Made by a program: the position numbers and the translations under genes. This document shows, one piece after another, positions 32,468-45,742 of a DNA stretch of 61,136 nucleotides. Within the stretch, counting starts at the first letter, position 1. The number at the start of each line of letters is the position of its first letter. This DNA comes from Saccoglossus kowalevskii (taxonomy: Eukaryota > Hemichordata > Enteropneusta > Harrimaniidae). The notes under the pieces are model-generated. The model was not told where the DNA came from and did not search any database. It saw only the letters and a list, made by a program, of their open reading frames with translations. The stretch covers positions 167,189-228,324 of the forward strand of contig NW_003113471.1 in the NCBI RefSeq assembly GCF_000003605.2, written 5' to 3'.

Positions 32468-34680
32468 CTGGAAAACAAATATAATGAAGAGTACAACATG
32501 CATTTCTAATGTACAAGAAGATTTGGTCAGTTCAAACACGATTTATTCATTTATCATTGTAGAAATCTAGGTCATGTCATGCAATAACTAAATAAGCTAC
32601 GTGATACCTGGTTCATTGACCTGTACACGTACTCAGAACAGAAACAGTGCATAATTCCAACATTTTGTATTGCCCCATTCACTTGAGCACATGAAAAAAT
32701 GCACTATAGGTTTTCATGATTTTTCTATTCATAGGAGTAATAATGACCATTATCTCAATACATTAATATTGTGCATCAACTTGACCGATGGTGTATTTGC
32801 AATAAAAAAAGAAGAAAGAAAGAAACATGTGTAATTACAATTAATTTTCTGGCAACTAAAGTATGTATTACTATGTACATCTTTCAACAAGATTGAACGC
32901 AAGGTTGGGTTCAATGACCTGGAAAATGAAAAAAAAAAAGTGTCAAGAAAGCAAGCTTATCTCTGATTGGTCTGACATTCGGGTTGGGCAGCCAAACTTG
33001 AGGTTAATTGGCAGCTGACAGATTGGGTGAACAGGGCACCCAATGTCACATACGTGATATGGACAACTTGGGCCACCTGAATATGCATTAAGTTATGTGT
33101 GTGCTTTTAGTACAGGCCACATTAATTGTAATGGAGGTGAATCTTGTCATGAAGGACATTTTTTAGATCAAGCTAGCAAATATATGTTCACATTCCGAAT
33201 TACAAGATGTTCAGCTCCGGTAAATCATGATTGAAACTCTGAAACTCCGACTCGACAACTCAATTCTTTTTTATTGTGATGCCAACTAAGGACTAGTTAT
33301 CAACAATTTTAGATTGAATAAGAAACACAAGCTCCAAATACTGATAAATAGCTAAAAGACCTTATATATATATTCTTTGATTTAAAGTTGCATTCAGATA
33401 TTGCATATTCTGTATAAAACCTCAGACCTTCGCTGTAAGTATCATATTAAAACGATTTGGATTTTGTATGGTTTATTCACCAGAACTCTAAAATCAAGTT
33501 TAGAGGTGACTCTTAAAATAAACAAAAATTACAATTCAGTTTTATTTTAGATTAGACTCAACTAGACACTAGCTATACTATACGTTTTATTATTATCAGG
33601 GACCAGAAGCTAGCAAAAAATGCCTATTGAAGGCCCCGCAAAAAGATGTTTTTAGCCAATTGTGTGTCAATGAAACATAAATAAATAAATTTTATTAGAT
33701 TTCTTGGCCTCAGATTTAGCGCTTTTAGAATGTTCCTCATGGTACAGATATTTGTCCTCAATTGTCTTTAATATAAATAGGTTGTCTGTAGTTTGACAAT
33801 TTTTTTCTAGAATCAAACTGCTGTTTTGATTATAGGTTATTCATAATTAAGTATAATATTAGCCTAGTGTTTAAAATGTTTGTGAATAGTTTCCATGGCA
33901 GCTTGAGATAGAATTACCTTTGTTTGAACCGGATTAATTTTAATGGCATTATTATGCTTGTCTTTCGTGATTCAGGCATCTTAATTACCACAATTAAAAA
34001 TTGGTAGTAGTAAGTAGTAAGATATTGTGCCCTACTTTTTAACATAATATAGAAGATGATTTAACATCATTTGATGAACTCTAAATTAATCAACAAAGAA
34101 AGAAACATACTGTTCAACACAATTAACTCAATAAACAGTAAATTCACAAAATTTGATAACAAAACAATTTCAATTTATACTCGAATCAAAACACCATAAT
34201 ATTATAGTGGCATTATCATACTACCTGTATCTTGTAACACGATTTAATCAAAATATTTTATTATTATTATTTTAACTTTTATTGTATTTTTATTAACTTT
34301 ATTTAGAAATGTAAATTTTCTGAATGGTTGGAATTAAGCCTTTTTTATCTATCTTTTAATTAATTTTGCTATTTAGAGTTTCATCACTCTACTGAATCAT
34401 ATTTCTCTCATTGTTTTAGCTCCTCTGTAATACCCATAGAAGAATTCTTTGCTGCATTTAATTAAATTGTTTTCTTCCAGTAGATTTTTGAAATAGTTCT
34501 TTTGCTCCTTGGCAGGCAGATTTTCTGGGAAAACTACTCACTGATGTTCTTACATTTCACCCAATAGTTTCCAAAAGTGTGAAGTATCACCTGTAGAATC
34601 TTCTAAACTTTGATTTGCATGTCTTTCGTTTCTTTCTTTTTTTAAGAAGCTTTTTTAACTGTATTGCACAAGTTCTTTTT
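32468..34680. other. Intronic AT-rich sequence
   Basis: Between ankyrin exons 3 and 4. Nothing recognised apart from simple A/T-rich runs. Confidence 0.45.
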
Positions 34681-35545
34681 TCACAAAATCCTATATGGCG
34701 GCCAAACCACGTGACTCATAAAAATTATAAGATTTTTCTTGCAACAAGCTATGGCTATTCATGTTATATACAAAATCAGCAGTTGATTGGTTGAAGCACT
34801 AATGAGAAACAAATGCACACACTTTTGGTAATTTTTGTCAATAATACAAGATGGCGGCCAAACCATGTGACTCGTCGATTTCGGGTTTGGGTCCCTAATT
34901 AAAGCCGCATGCGGCGTCAGCGGGACCCAAGGTATGAGACATATTCCATAAAATATGTTATCACTGGATTGCAATTAAGGTAGTTTGAATGATCTGTACC
35001 ATAAGGTCGAAACGCTATTGGTTCTATGTATTTACCTGGTTTGGTTATCGAGATATGGTATATATATAATGAATATATAATGAGCCATGTGCTTATGCAT
35101 ATTAATGAGGGTACATTATTTACGGCAATCTTTTATGTTAGTTACATCGTATGTTTAATCTGTTTATTATGACACTGTTTGCATGTCCCGTTTTGCAACA
35201 GTGTTTCAGATATGACAGTTATGCATATTAATGAGCTCACATGACCATATATGGTCAACTGTTAGTTTAATCAAACCTCATGTTCAACGTTGTAATTATA
35301 ACTGCAACAGTGCTTGATATATAACAGTTATGCATATTAATGAGGTTAGAAGCCCCCCCACTCATGGACACCCAGTCACACAACCTAGCCATGTGCCTTT
35401 CAGGTGTAATAATGTATCTCAAAAGTAGAAAGCACATATAAAATTTGACCCCAATCGGACCAATATAACACATGTAATTGCACAATTTTCATTTTCACAA
35501 AATCCAAGATGACGGCCAAACCACATGACTGATTAAACATTTTTC
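34681..35545. repeat. Diverged repeat array with GGCGGCCAAACCA blocks and three octamer-like motifs
   Basis: GGCGGCCAAACCA-GTGACTC-like blocks occur at about 34698, 34853 and (as GACGGCCAAACCACATGACT) 35511. The 17-base string TTATGCATATTAATGAG occurs exactly at 35093-35109, 35219-35235 and 35328-35344; the last two copies extend upstream with GCAACAGTG-TT and ACAG. This is probably an old tandem/dispersed repeat in the intron. Confidence 0.6.
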
Positions 35546-36900
35546 ATTTTTCTGTGGCTATAAATGGGGAACATGTTTTTATACAAAAAAGATTGCAGCC
35601 AAACCTGGCATATAGTAATAATTATAGCAGTTATTATTTTAGTTATACATTGTAGCCTCTTTATAATAAACTCTTTTAGTTAGTTTGTTATAGTGAAGTG
35701 TTCACTATAAAAAGCACATATTACATTGCTATGAGCGGAAGATATGCATTGTGTTCATTATATCAGGAAATTCATTATGAAGGTATTCACTATATTGAGG
35801 TTACAGTGTACTTGCAGGTGTAGTTGCTTATCATGGAGAGATTGCTGTACTTGGTGGAAGTACAGAGGTGAGATTTGAAACAAAGATGACTGAATGACAT
35901 GACAGAAATTTATCTGCCAGTGGATAGCTAGTCATATTGGTGATTTGCCCGAGGAGGAGTACCTTATAGGCAGTATTACATTACTATACTATTATTTGGG
36001 ATATTTTTACAATTAATTTTACATTATGCTATAAAGGACACTGAGATTGATATAGAGCATGTAGTATTATTTGAGAAACACACCTCAAGCGAGGTGAATA
36101 ATATTGGTCTGCTATTTAAGATGCACAACATAAAAACAATGTGATCCACATTTTAGAATTTTACAATTCTCACAGAAAATACATTTGAAAATCTGTGGTT
36201 TGTATTCTTAATTCATCTCGGGGCACCTCAGCCACACAGGCAATTTAAATCTGATATTTTAAGCTATCAGAAATTTCCTTATAAAAAATAGATAATCAAT
36301 AAATTTCAACGAAAAGTGATGATGATGATTAGGCATAGTATGCAAATTCTTTAAAAAAAATGGTGGGAAAGCCGAAAATTAATTTAGGCAAATTAGGTAA
36401 TTATTGATATTTGAACCCAAAACATGGTTGTCACATGTATCAAGATTTATTATTATAAGATAAGTACCTGAGATATCAATGGAAAGCAGAAAAGTTACTA
36501 ATTATTATGCAAATTAAGTAATTAATATAAACAGACTTTAACCAAAAACTGATCAGATCTATGCATTGTTCTAGAGCATCTATGTACCAAGTTTCATTGA
36601 AATGTTATGATTAGAACTTGCAAATTGGGGCTTCCAATGAATATAGTAGCTATGTATATAAATACATTATTTGGTAGTAACCATGGGAACAGGATGCTGA
36701 TGTGCTATGTATGACATTTACTTTTTGGTGTAAATTACTTTAATCTAAATCAACAATTCAAGTTTACAAACAGAAGTCATGGAAGTATTTACACACACAC
36801 GACATACATTTGCCTTTGTCAACTACCTGGATGGAAAGTATGTCTGTGATATGTGCGTGATATTCAATATACCACATTGTAAGTTATACTCTAACAAGGC
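35546..36900. other. Intronic AT-rich sequence
   Basis: No exon or named repeat recognised. Confidence 0.45.
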
Positions 36901-36920
36901 GATATAGTAATTATACTCAC

Positions 36921-37019
36921 CCTATCGGTAGCATTCACATTGGCATTTGCTGAAATCAACACTTCTGCTATTGCTGTATATCCAAACAATGCAGTATGAT
37001 GTAATGTAGTCCTGTTATA
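36921..37019 (-). CDS. Ankyrin-repeat exon 3 (second ankyrin unit)
   Basis: ATATTACAG acceptor before 37019, GTGAGT donor after 36921, 99 bases, phase 0-0. Reads YNRTTLHHTALFGYTAIAEV then LISANANVNATDR. The unit is ankyrin-like with T-T-L-H in place of T-P-L-H and NANVN in the turn. It follows the N-terminal partial repeat of exon 2. Confidence 0.9.
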
Positions 37020-38186
37020 CTGTAATATGAACATGTGATGCATACATTAGGTAACCATGTAGAGGAATAATTTAAATATTACAAACAATGTTTAGCAGAC
37101 CCGACATATCAAACAATAGTTCCTGCCTATAATTTAAAATTTGTGTATTTGATGACCACACAGTAATTACAAGTTATCCATTATTTCAACGTACAATTAA
37201 AATTCATCTCAACAGTATTAAAAAACAGATGTCATGATTTTAAAGTTAGTTGAAAATTACATTTTAAAGTAAGTTCAAATCCCCCCAAAATAGCGGTGAA
37301 TTTAGTTCAGAAACCATTTTCTTGGCAAATTAATATAATTGATATGCTATTTTGTTAAATATTTAGATTATTCAATGAAAAGTAAATTTCTCCAATTTGT
37401 AGTTGTATACATTTGCTACTACCGGTAAACTGTGGTTGTTTGTCATACAATTATGTGCCATTTTCATTCTTTTTTATACCAAATAATTGTTTCACACGAT
37501 TTCAGTAGTCACATACATTATTAGCTTGGAATCCAGTCATTCTGCGTACAACCAAGAATGGCTGGTTGACTTGTTACAAACCAAATCAACATTTTACAGA
37601 AGGTCTTAATCTACGCAAAGGTACATCAGGTTATTGTCAAAATGGGGGTCAGACAAAGCAAGAATTTTTATAACACATGTCAGCAAATTTACCGTCATGC
37701 AAAGCGATACCTCATTGTATGACTTCACTTTGACCTCAAATTGAGGCAACTACAACGTAAACAAAACATGTAAACAAAATTAGCACTATGGAATTTTGGG
37801 TTTTTGAACCCTGATATGTACCAAAACCAGCCTACCATGTAAAGATTAATATCGGGAATTGTGTTCATCTTCTAATTTCAATAGAGAAAAAACAACGCGT
37901 ACCAACATGCTGACATTGCTAACAAATCTTGTCAAAATGGCGTCGTTAATGTTAACGTGGTCGATCGAAAAAACTGTGATATTTCTGATTATCGGGGGCT
38001 CATAATAATTCAAGTCAACTATACAACAACTACTGACATTATTCGATACACCAGTTTAAAACAATGCTTCAATTTTTGTATAAAAATGATTTTTTTAACA
38101 CAGAATAGCGTACATTGTCATTTCAAAACGTCGCCATTTGCATTTACGATCGAAAAGAGGGTTCATAAAAATCGCCCAATTTAACA
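37020..38186. other. Intronic sequence
   Basis: 37390-37560 is similar to 39210-39360 (shared GTTTGTCATACAATnATG-CCATTTT and GTGCATTATTAG-like strings), an old duplication. No exon seen. Confidence 0.4.
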
Positions 38187-38190
38187 TTAA

Positions 38191-38346
38191 AGCGGGCGGG
38201 TCGTAACCTGCGCACGCGCCAGAATTGAGTCCCAAGCGACGATAACAACACACGCTAAAACGCAAAGGTTCATGGGTAGACGCTTGTTTGTAAACAATGA
38301 AGCGCTATGGCCATCTGACGCATGCGTAGGTGACGACTCCCCCTCT
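38191..38346. mobile_element. TTAA-type MITE, copy 2
   Basis: Similar to 11969-12100: AGCGGGCGGGTCGTAACCTG after TTAA (38187-38190), then shared internal strings ATAACAACACACGCTAAAA and CGCTATGGCCATCTGACGC, ending GGTGACGACTCC. Its right end is degraded (TATA in place of TTAA). It carries about 24 extra bases around 38275-38298. Confidence 0.75.
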
Positions 38347-40520
38347 TATACATGCGATGTGATAAATAAAAAATCGGCCCACCAATTTTTAATGATATGT
38401 TTCGATCATAATATGTCAAAATCGGGGACAAATATTGGTTTCGCGTCGTGAAGAAGGGTCAATAAAATAGAGATCATTTCAATTACCAAACACGAACAAT
38501 TTTCGGGTGAAGGTAGAACAATTTGTTGCAAAAATGTGTCGTTGCTGGTAAAATAGATAAATTAAAAAACTACTCGCCGGCTAAAATATGACCTTATACA
38601 TATATCTTGATTAAAAAATATGTGAAAAAGCTCGAATTCTGGAATAAACAACTAAGTTGTAAAAACCACATAGCAATGACGATGTCAAAAATAGTGACCG
38701 ACTGTGTACTGATCACGTGACAATATTTTGCGCATACCCGCAACGCGCCTTTGCCAGGGAAGGAGGCCAATTCACACCTAATACAATGACCGTTTACACA
38801 CCGGGGACAGAGAGACTGTGGTAAGATTTACAACCAAATATTTCTCGAAATGAAATCTAAGGTAACCAATATACGCCATTTTGAAGACCTTTGACTTTAT
38901 TTGGCTCATTTATTTTTAATCAATTATAATAAATATATACACCAACCAAGACAAGTTTTTACTTTTGAATATGCAAAATAGGACTGAACACTATAATTCA
39001 AGTTAATTGGGCTGGACGTATATGGTTTAAAATACACTTGGATGTGATTAAGTCAGTTTAGGTGGATAAATCTAAATTAAGTAATTGTTGGTATTTTGCA
39101 TCATTCATTCAAAATGCAATAATGGATCAAATTTCAAATAGTGCATATGAAAAAAGTGATAGTCAAATTCAATGGAAGATAACATTTCTTCATTTTAAGG
39201 TATTTTTTTTTCTTTTGCTACTAAACTGCGGTAAATGTTGCATGGCCAAGTTGTTTGTCATACAATGATGCACCATTTTTGTATTTTTTTATAAATTGTT
39301 TAGCACTGTATTTCAGTATTCGTGTGCATTATTAGTACAACCAATAATGGCCTGGTAAATCACTGCGAATGTAACTGTGTAGTCGATACAGAATTGGCAG
39401 TCTTCATAATTTTGTGATAATATGCATACATAGACTGGCCTGAAAGTACCCCCCCTCCCCACACACCTATCAGGCACAAAACATCATACCGATTCACTAG
39501 TCTATATTCACAGTTTTTGCAAAGTCTCACGATCTTAGACTGTATCTAGTTTAATACATTATACAAAGGCCCAACATGTATTTAATTCGCTTATCCAAAA
39601 CTGGGCAAGGAATTTCAATCACGCCCAATAGTTTAAACCATTTCTTTATGATTGGTCGCTCTAATCTAGAACTTTTTAGAAGCTCAGCAGTCAGAAGCCA
39701 AAAAGCTCAAAGATTCAGTTGTGTAAAAAAAACATTAAATGAAAATAAACTGTACTGAATTACTAAATACAAGTCAAAGATACAGCTACACAGACCAGGT
39801 TACTTGCGCTTTGATAATAAATGTAAAAAAGCACATTCATTTCTATAACTGACCTCTGCATGTATAGGTCATGGATTACTTGCTTTCTCGTATCCACTCA
39901 GTGACAACCAAGTAGTGTACATTTGTAAGAATGGCTGACTTCTATAGTATTCAGATTACCATTGTTTAAATAATCAGATGAGTGTGATTTGGGATCAATG
40001 TAACTAATAAGCAAAGTAGCAGCTTTCATAAGTGTATGGTCATAAATGGTGCATGGCAGAAGCGCAGTAAATATTTGGCACTTCTATAAATATTATGGGG
40101 AACATATATTTTAAATGTGTAATCTCAACATATTTAAAAAACTTGATAATATATTTGACCATAAATCAATGAGGCAATAAGGATAATATTTGAGCAACAG
40201 GTTAGGCTCACAACCAAATATCTTGTACAACATGAAATTTCAAGAAACAGATATACACCATTCCAAACATGTTTGGTCGTCATTTATTGTCAAGTATGAT
40301 AAATAAATACACTAGCAAAGATACACTTGAAATACACTTGGATGTCATTAAATCAGTTTAGGTGGATAAATCTAAATTAAATATTTGGTAATTTGCATCA
40401 TTTATTTAAAATGCTATAATGCACCAAATTTTAAATACTGTATATGAAAAAGTGGTCAAACTTAAATACAAAAACCACATATTGGAAACTTGTTTGACTG
40501 TATTTTATTTTATGGATTTA
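38347..40520. repeat. Intronic sequence with diverged direct duplications
   Basis: 38830-39190 and 40200-40460 are related: both carry ACAACCAAATAT, AATACACTTGGATGT, CAGTTTAGGTGGATAAATC and TTGCATCATT strings in the same order, about 1.35 kb apart. No coding sequence recognised. Confidence 0.55.
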
Positions 40521-40688
40521 GTTCAAAATGACTATTTTGAACTGTAGGCATTAATTTGCGATTCAGCCAATGATGGAGAGAGAAATCTAGGTCAGGGGAG
40601 GCCCCATGACCTCATAGATTTTCTTCCACGTCACGTAACACGTGACCGAGGCAAAGAGGCCTATTATCTTGCCCCATCTTCACTCCCC
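40521..40688 (-). repeat. DIRS copy B 3' inverted terminal repeat
   Basis: Starts with the near-palindrome GTTCAAAATGACTATTTTGA-AC and continues through CGATTCAGCCAATGATGGAG and CCCCATGACCTCATAGATTT. Pairs with 45743-45910 in inverted orientation. Confidence 0.88.
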
Positions 40689-40811
40689 TGTTTTCTTTGT
40701 ATATGAGGACTGAGCCAATCGCTGCGGAAAGTGGGGTGGTTGGTGGTGGGGATGGACCCACAGTCTATATTGGGTATGAACTATGTGAATTTGCGGGTTT
40801 AAAACCCTTTG

Positions 40812-40884
40812 CCTAAATTCACTATGTTCAATTATCCACCATAGACTCCGGTCAGTCAAAATGACTATTTTGAACTGCAGGCAG
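40812..40884 (+). repeat. DIRS copy B internal complementary region
   Basis: Its reverse complement matches the 5' end of the element (45880-45949): GCAGTTCAAAATAGTCATTT, GACTGACCGGAGTCTATGGT, then GG-TAATTGAAC-TAGTGAATT. In DIRS biology this region templates completion of the terminal repeats. Confidence 0.85.
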
Positions 40885-40987
40885 AGTCAGACGATGGGAG
40901 GTGGCAGGTTTCTGAGCAAAACAGAAACAGAAGAGTACTCAAAGTACGTATGACTACCACCTAGCTACGATCAGTGAATACGCTGTC

Positions 40988-41985
40988 TTACCTCACCAGT
41001 GTCACCCCATAGTAATAGCGTACTGCTGATCGGGTGAGGGGGTTGGCATTTCCCGAGGACGCTAGACCCAAACCCAATTTCTGGGGATAACTAGCATTCC
41101 AAGAGAGGCCGATGTCCAAGGAGAGCTGATGGGTGAAACTTCTCTGCACAAATTTGTAGCCAAGACTGCTATATCGCTTATGTGCAGGGATTCCTGTGGT
41201 CGTTCGGGCTGGGTCAACAATCCAAGTTTGACTCGCAACAACAGGACCCATCCTAAAAATACCTTCCTCAATGGATTGCATGTCTCTTAGGTAATAATTG
41301 ATAAAGACGTTTTGCATTCTCCAGAAGCCTGTCCTCAGAATGTGTTTGAGGAGGCACCTGACGCAAGAGCTAATGAGTTTGCAATCGCAAGAATCTCATG
41401 CGCTCTCTGTGCTGAGGATGGCAACCGGTCGTAAACCCCAAACACTGTTGAAGTGATCCACCTAGAAATGGAAGTCAGGGAGGCTGGTCTGTCCTGCTTA
41501 CCCAAGCCATAACACATAAACATGTGCTTGTTGCCCTGCCCTGACTCCCTAGTACGTCTCTCAAAGCTCGAACTGGGCATGGAAGCAACTAACTCTTCCT
41601 GATCCTCCACTCCAACAAAATCGGCCAGACAGGGGATGACGATCGGCTGTGGATCGTGCCCTGGGATTTGGTTCTTGGAGAAAAACCTGATTTGTGTCTT
41701 TAGCACAGCTTGATTGTCCATGAAGGTGGCACAACCGTTTCAAAGGGTGGTCTGCTTAGAGTTGACCGCACAACCGACAAGTCCCAATTGGGAGGTTCCC
41801 TAGATTGGGATCTCGGCCTTCGATTATGAAAAGCAGTAAACAGTCTTCTAATAATAGGACAATCGGCTAGTCTTGTTCTCAATGGCAGATGAACAAGGCT
41901 GACCTATAACCAGCTATTGCTGCATAAGATAAACCTAACTCATCAAACCGGTGGACGAAGAATCAGCTAGCTGGCCAACAGTAGG
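40988..41985 (-). pseudogene. DIRS copy B tyrosine recombinase
   Basis: Minus-strand frames give a long block with SFERRTRESGQGNKHMFMCY, a SLTSISRWITSTVFGVYDRL segment and RAHEILAIANSLALASGA (H-x-x-R box with Arg replaced by Leu). After a frameshift come QNVFINYYLRDMQSIEEGIF (candidate Tyr nucleophile region) and a MGPVVASQ tail. The replaced Arg and the frameshift between the box and the Tyr make it inactive. The same Arg position is also lost in copy A, by a different change. Confidence 0.8.
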
Positions 41986-41995
41986 GTGGCATGGA

Positions 41996-43595
41996 TCAAT
42001 TTTCCACTACACCAATCAATGCATGCCCGCCACTTGAAGTCATAGGCTGCATTGGTGGTACCTTTATTTGCCCCAGCCAGGACATTGGCAATCCGCTCAA
42101 ATAAACCTTCCATCTGTGCGGGTCTACTGTGAGTGGTGCATTGCTGGGCTCATTGATAGTGTGCCATTCCGCTGGGGCAGCAGATCTGGGATGTCTGGAA
42201 GCACTACCAATGTCTTGACTAAAATTTTCTTCGTTTTCTTTCTTCGCCACCAGCGACAAGATGCAGGTGATATCCTGTTGAGGTTTCTCAAGTACCCGGA
42301 AAATCAGCAGGAAGGGAGGAAAGGCATATGCGTCCGTGTGGACCGACAGGATCAATAATGCATCCATGGCCCATGCTCCGGGAGTCGACAGGAGTGTCAC
42401 GTCACAGAGTGGAAGGTGGTGTGCAGTTAGCTCAACGTTGCTTTCCTCCAGAGCTGTGTTGTCTGAGCAGAGAAAGACTATGTGGTCCCGAATTATGGGT
42501 CGAACGTCTATCAGTGCTAAGTGTACTGTTTTCAGTTTGAACCAATTGATATGGCGCCGTGAATCCAAGCAGGTCAGAACTTCCTTGGACATGTTCGTCC
42601 AATAGGTGTGCTCCCCAACTTGTGAGGGAGGCATCCGATACCAGAGTCACAACTTGGCGAGTGTCTAAGGGGCCCCCTGCCTGAGGTTTCCAATTGCCAC
42701 CCACCAGGGCAAGGCATCCCGCTTGGTCCGAGAGAGTAACTCGGCTGAGGTGAGGCCGGTGTTGCAAAAAGTTCTTTGTACTGGGTGGTTGCGCAGTGCA
42801 GCTACCCTGCAAATTGACGTCACCCCAATGATGCTTGTCAGTTCTCGGAGATACATAGAGGGAATGCTGACTAGATGTACAACTAGACTGCTTATTACTA
42901 GGCAACAAGCCTGCAATGGGCGCACAAAGCCTGCCTCTGTGTCAAACTCCATGCCCAGAAACACCAACTGTGACTTTTAGATTTCTTAGAAAGCCTAATT
43001 AGTGTAGTAAATCCTGTGTTAGCTTTACCTGCTTGGCCAACACCCCTTTTTGGGTTGTGTAGCAACCAGTCATCTAGGTACGGGTTGATGTGTATCGACG
43101 ACTGATGCCGCAGCAGCCTCCCTATTTCAACACTCTGGTAAACATGTATGGAGGTGTGCATAACCAGAAGAAGAGCACACCAAATTCGAATTCAAAAGAG
43201 TCAATTACTTGCTGGATGCATCGGTATGTGCCGGTAAGCATCGCTCAAATCTTAGTGCAGCTAACCAATCGAACGGTGCACAGAGAGTAAAACAGTGCTT
43301 GGTATCTCGAGTAACACATACTGATTTAGCTTGCTTAGATCCAGACGCCGACCACCTGTAGCATTGGAACTACAAACATATGCAAGTAGAAGCCCTGACT
43401 TACTGCCGGGTCTTCTACCCTGTGTATGACATCCTTTGTAAGCAAATTGTCTACCTCTTGGGGACATCGACAGGGGAGGAGGAGAGGAGGAGCCTGGAGT
43501 GTCCAGGGGTCGGTTATACGCTGCTTCCTAGCCAGAATACACTTGTGCATGACAGGGATATGTGGCCACAGGTTTGGCGGTTCTACATTTGGCAC
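41996..43595 (-). pseudogene. DIRS copy B reverse transcriptase and RNase H
   Basis: RT: IHINPYLDDWLLHNPKRGV (catalytic Tyr-Leu-Asp-Asp at about 43080-43066) and, upstream, a NLLTKDVIHRVEDPAVSQGF segment. Then MVFLGMEFDTEAGFVRP and RNase H VTLVSDASLTSWGAHLLDE, CSDNTALEESNVELTAHHL and the linker to the recombinase (AWAMDALLILSVHTDAYAFP). Domains lie in several minus-strand frames with stops. The catalytic YLDD and the RNase H SDAS box are intact. Confidence 0.83.
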
Positions 43596-45370
43596 AAATT
43601 CTCCTCTGCTGAGGCGAGTCTTCTTGTGATACCTAAGAGTTTAAAAGTTCCCTTCTTCCTGGGAGATGCGCCGACACCCTTCTCTCCCCCAGGAGAGTAG
43701 GGTTGCTTGCCTCCTGGCTGCTCCTAACTTTCTCCGCTTGGGGTCCCATCTTTACCAGCTGGTCAGCAGCTTCCCAAAGCTTAAAGACTTTCCCTCCATC
43801 TCCCCTCAAAGATGGAGGAGGTCTAGCCTGCGTAACTGAGGTGGTGACGCACCCTGTGACTGAGTTTGCTGGCGTAAACACAAGCCACTAAAACGGCATC
43901 CTGCTACACAGAGGTAGCCCCTACCAAAAAAGCTAAATGACACCGCAGGGTATCACACATAGCCATATGATGTCCTGTTAACAAATGTGTTCTGCCTCTG
44001 GGACATCAGAGTCCTGGAAACGCACCATAATACGTTCCAGTGTGCTGGCCCCGAAAGTCAATAGGTCACAACTCTGCTCACAGGATGTGGTGGACTGTTT
44101 CTGACTAAGCTGCTGAGAAACTCCACGGAGTGTGGCCATCCCCCTTTACCCATCCCGTGCAAACAAAAGTTCGTGGTACCTGGGTTGGGGGAAGGAACCA
44201 CAGGATCCCATTGGGGGCATGACGTTTGGCTCCTGACTCTGCTGGCGCCGGTACCCAACACAGTACAAATCGGATAGCGCTTGGTCCAGTGGTCATATAT
44301 ACGACTATACTCTTCCGCAAGAGACCAATGCCCTCCCATCAACACCGTCTTTGCGCCCAGCCACATTCAGTAAACTACTGGGCCAGGGGAGCTGTGTAGT
44401 CGGTGTTGCCTTGGATCCCACCATCTCGGATCCCAGAAGCCACGGCGCTACGAGAGCGACTGCTTCAGGACCGAGGGTGAGGGTATGAACATCAGGTCAC
44501 TAGGACTGATGACCTCCCTATCACCCATACGGTGTGCTTCACAAAGTCGTTTCAGAGAAGGACTTAGAGGGGCCACCTGAGCTCGCAAGGTCAGACATCA
44601 TCAAACCCCCTTTTTACTTATAAGGAAGTGAGCAAGGGCATGTCCGAACGCCTAGTAGCCTGGTAGTCGGGTTGGTCCCCTACATGAATGCTGCGGGTCA
44701 TCGAAGAGGGAGAGACCTGTAGCAGAGGCAGTATTCTGGGAAAAAAGTAAGATCCTCAGTACTGGCTCCATCGACGATCCCTGGCAGGTAGGAATTCGGG
44801 GAGAGACAAAATCAATGCCCTGCCCTGCTTGGTTCCCTTCTATATCGGAGGTTTGACACACACACCCCATCGACCATCTGTGGGCTAAGCCTCGGCAGAG
44901 ACCCACTAGCAGCGGCCTGTGCCCAACCTGCTTCCCAATAAGTGGGGAGGTCAGAGCTGGGATTTGGGAAATCCCAGGGGAAGCCCCCTTTGAACGCGAA
45001 TGTCACTTCCTATGGTGCTTTCTCCTGCTTGCTGACCAAGAGGCATCTGCAGTGGAGACGATACACACCTGCTGCAGCTTGTCCAACTGACCTGAAAGGG
45101 ACGAAAGTTGTCCTGACAGGCCCTCGAACATCGTCCGAATCTCGGAGGCAAGCCCGGTACCCGGCAAGGATGGACCCACAAAGGAACCGCAACAGGCCCC
45201 AATGGAGCACTTGGCTCCAGGAGCACGGCCTCGCCCAAACTGCCGGCGCGACTAGCCCGAGCTTGGGCAATGCAGTCAGTCTCTGCATGAATGCAGTTCT
45301 GAAACAGGTTTTCGGGTTCCAATTAAAACACACACAGTCATTGCATAAAACTCCAAACGCCTTCTAAATA
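43596..45370 (-). pseudogene. DIRS copy B gag-like region
   Basis: Broken minus-strand frames rich in Ser, Pro and Arg (for example 45322-44951, which begins MEPENLFQNCIHAETDC) lie between the 5' terminal repeat and the RT. Position and partial similarity to copy A (19112-20990) support a Gag-like first open frame. No zinc knuckle seen. Confidence 0.55.
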
Positions 45371-45742
45371 ATGGAGACATTTGCTATGTGGCAATTCCCG
45401 AAAGAACGAGTCATTTTTTAAGGCGACGACGCGGGAGATGATGAGCTCTTCTTGGAGTGCTTACTTTCCTTCTGGTCCATTCAACTACGCTTAACAAATG
45501 AACAAGGCATGCATGAGTGGAACGGAATTACAGTTGAAACTGAAACTAAAAAGCCCTACAAAAGAAGTCAAATGCGTCATCCGAGTATTTGTTGTGGGTA
45601 CAAAAAGAACACGGGCCCCTAGTAAGAATTTAAAATAATCCTACCAGACACCACATCTTTCTGTTACCAATGGTCACAGACGGGTACCTCAGAAAACTCA
45701 GTTGAAAAATCTGTTGACTGAACCACACTGTTCTGCTGCGAT

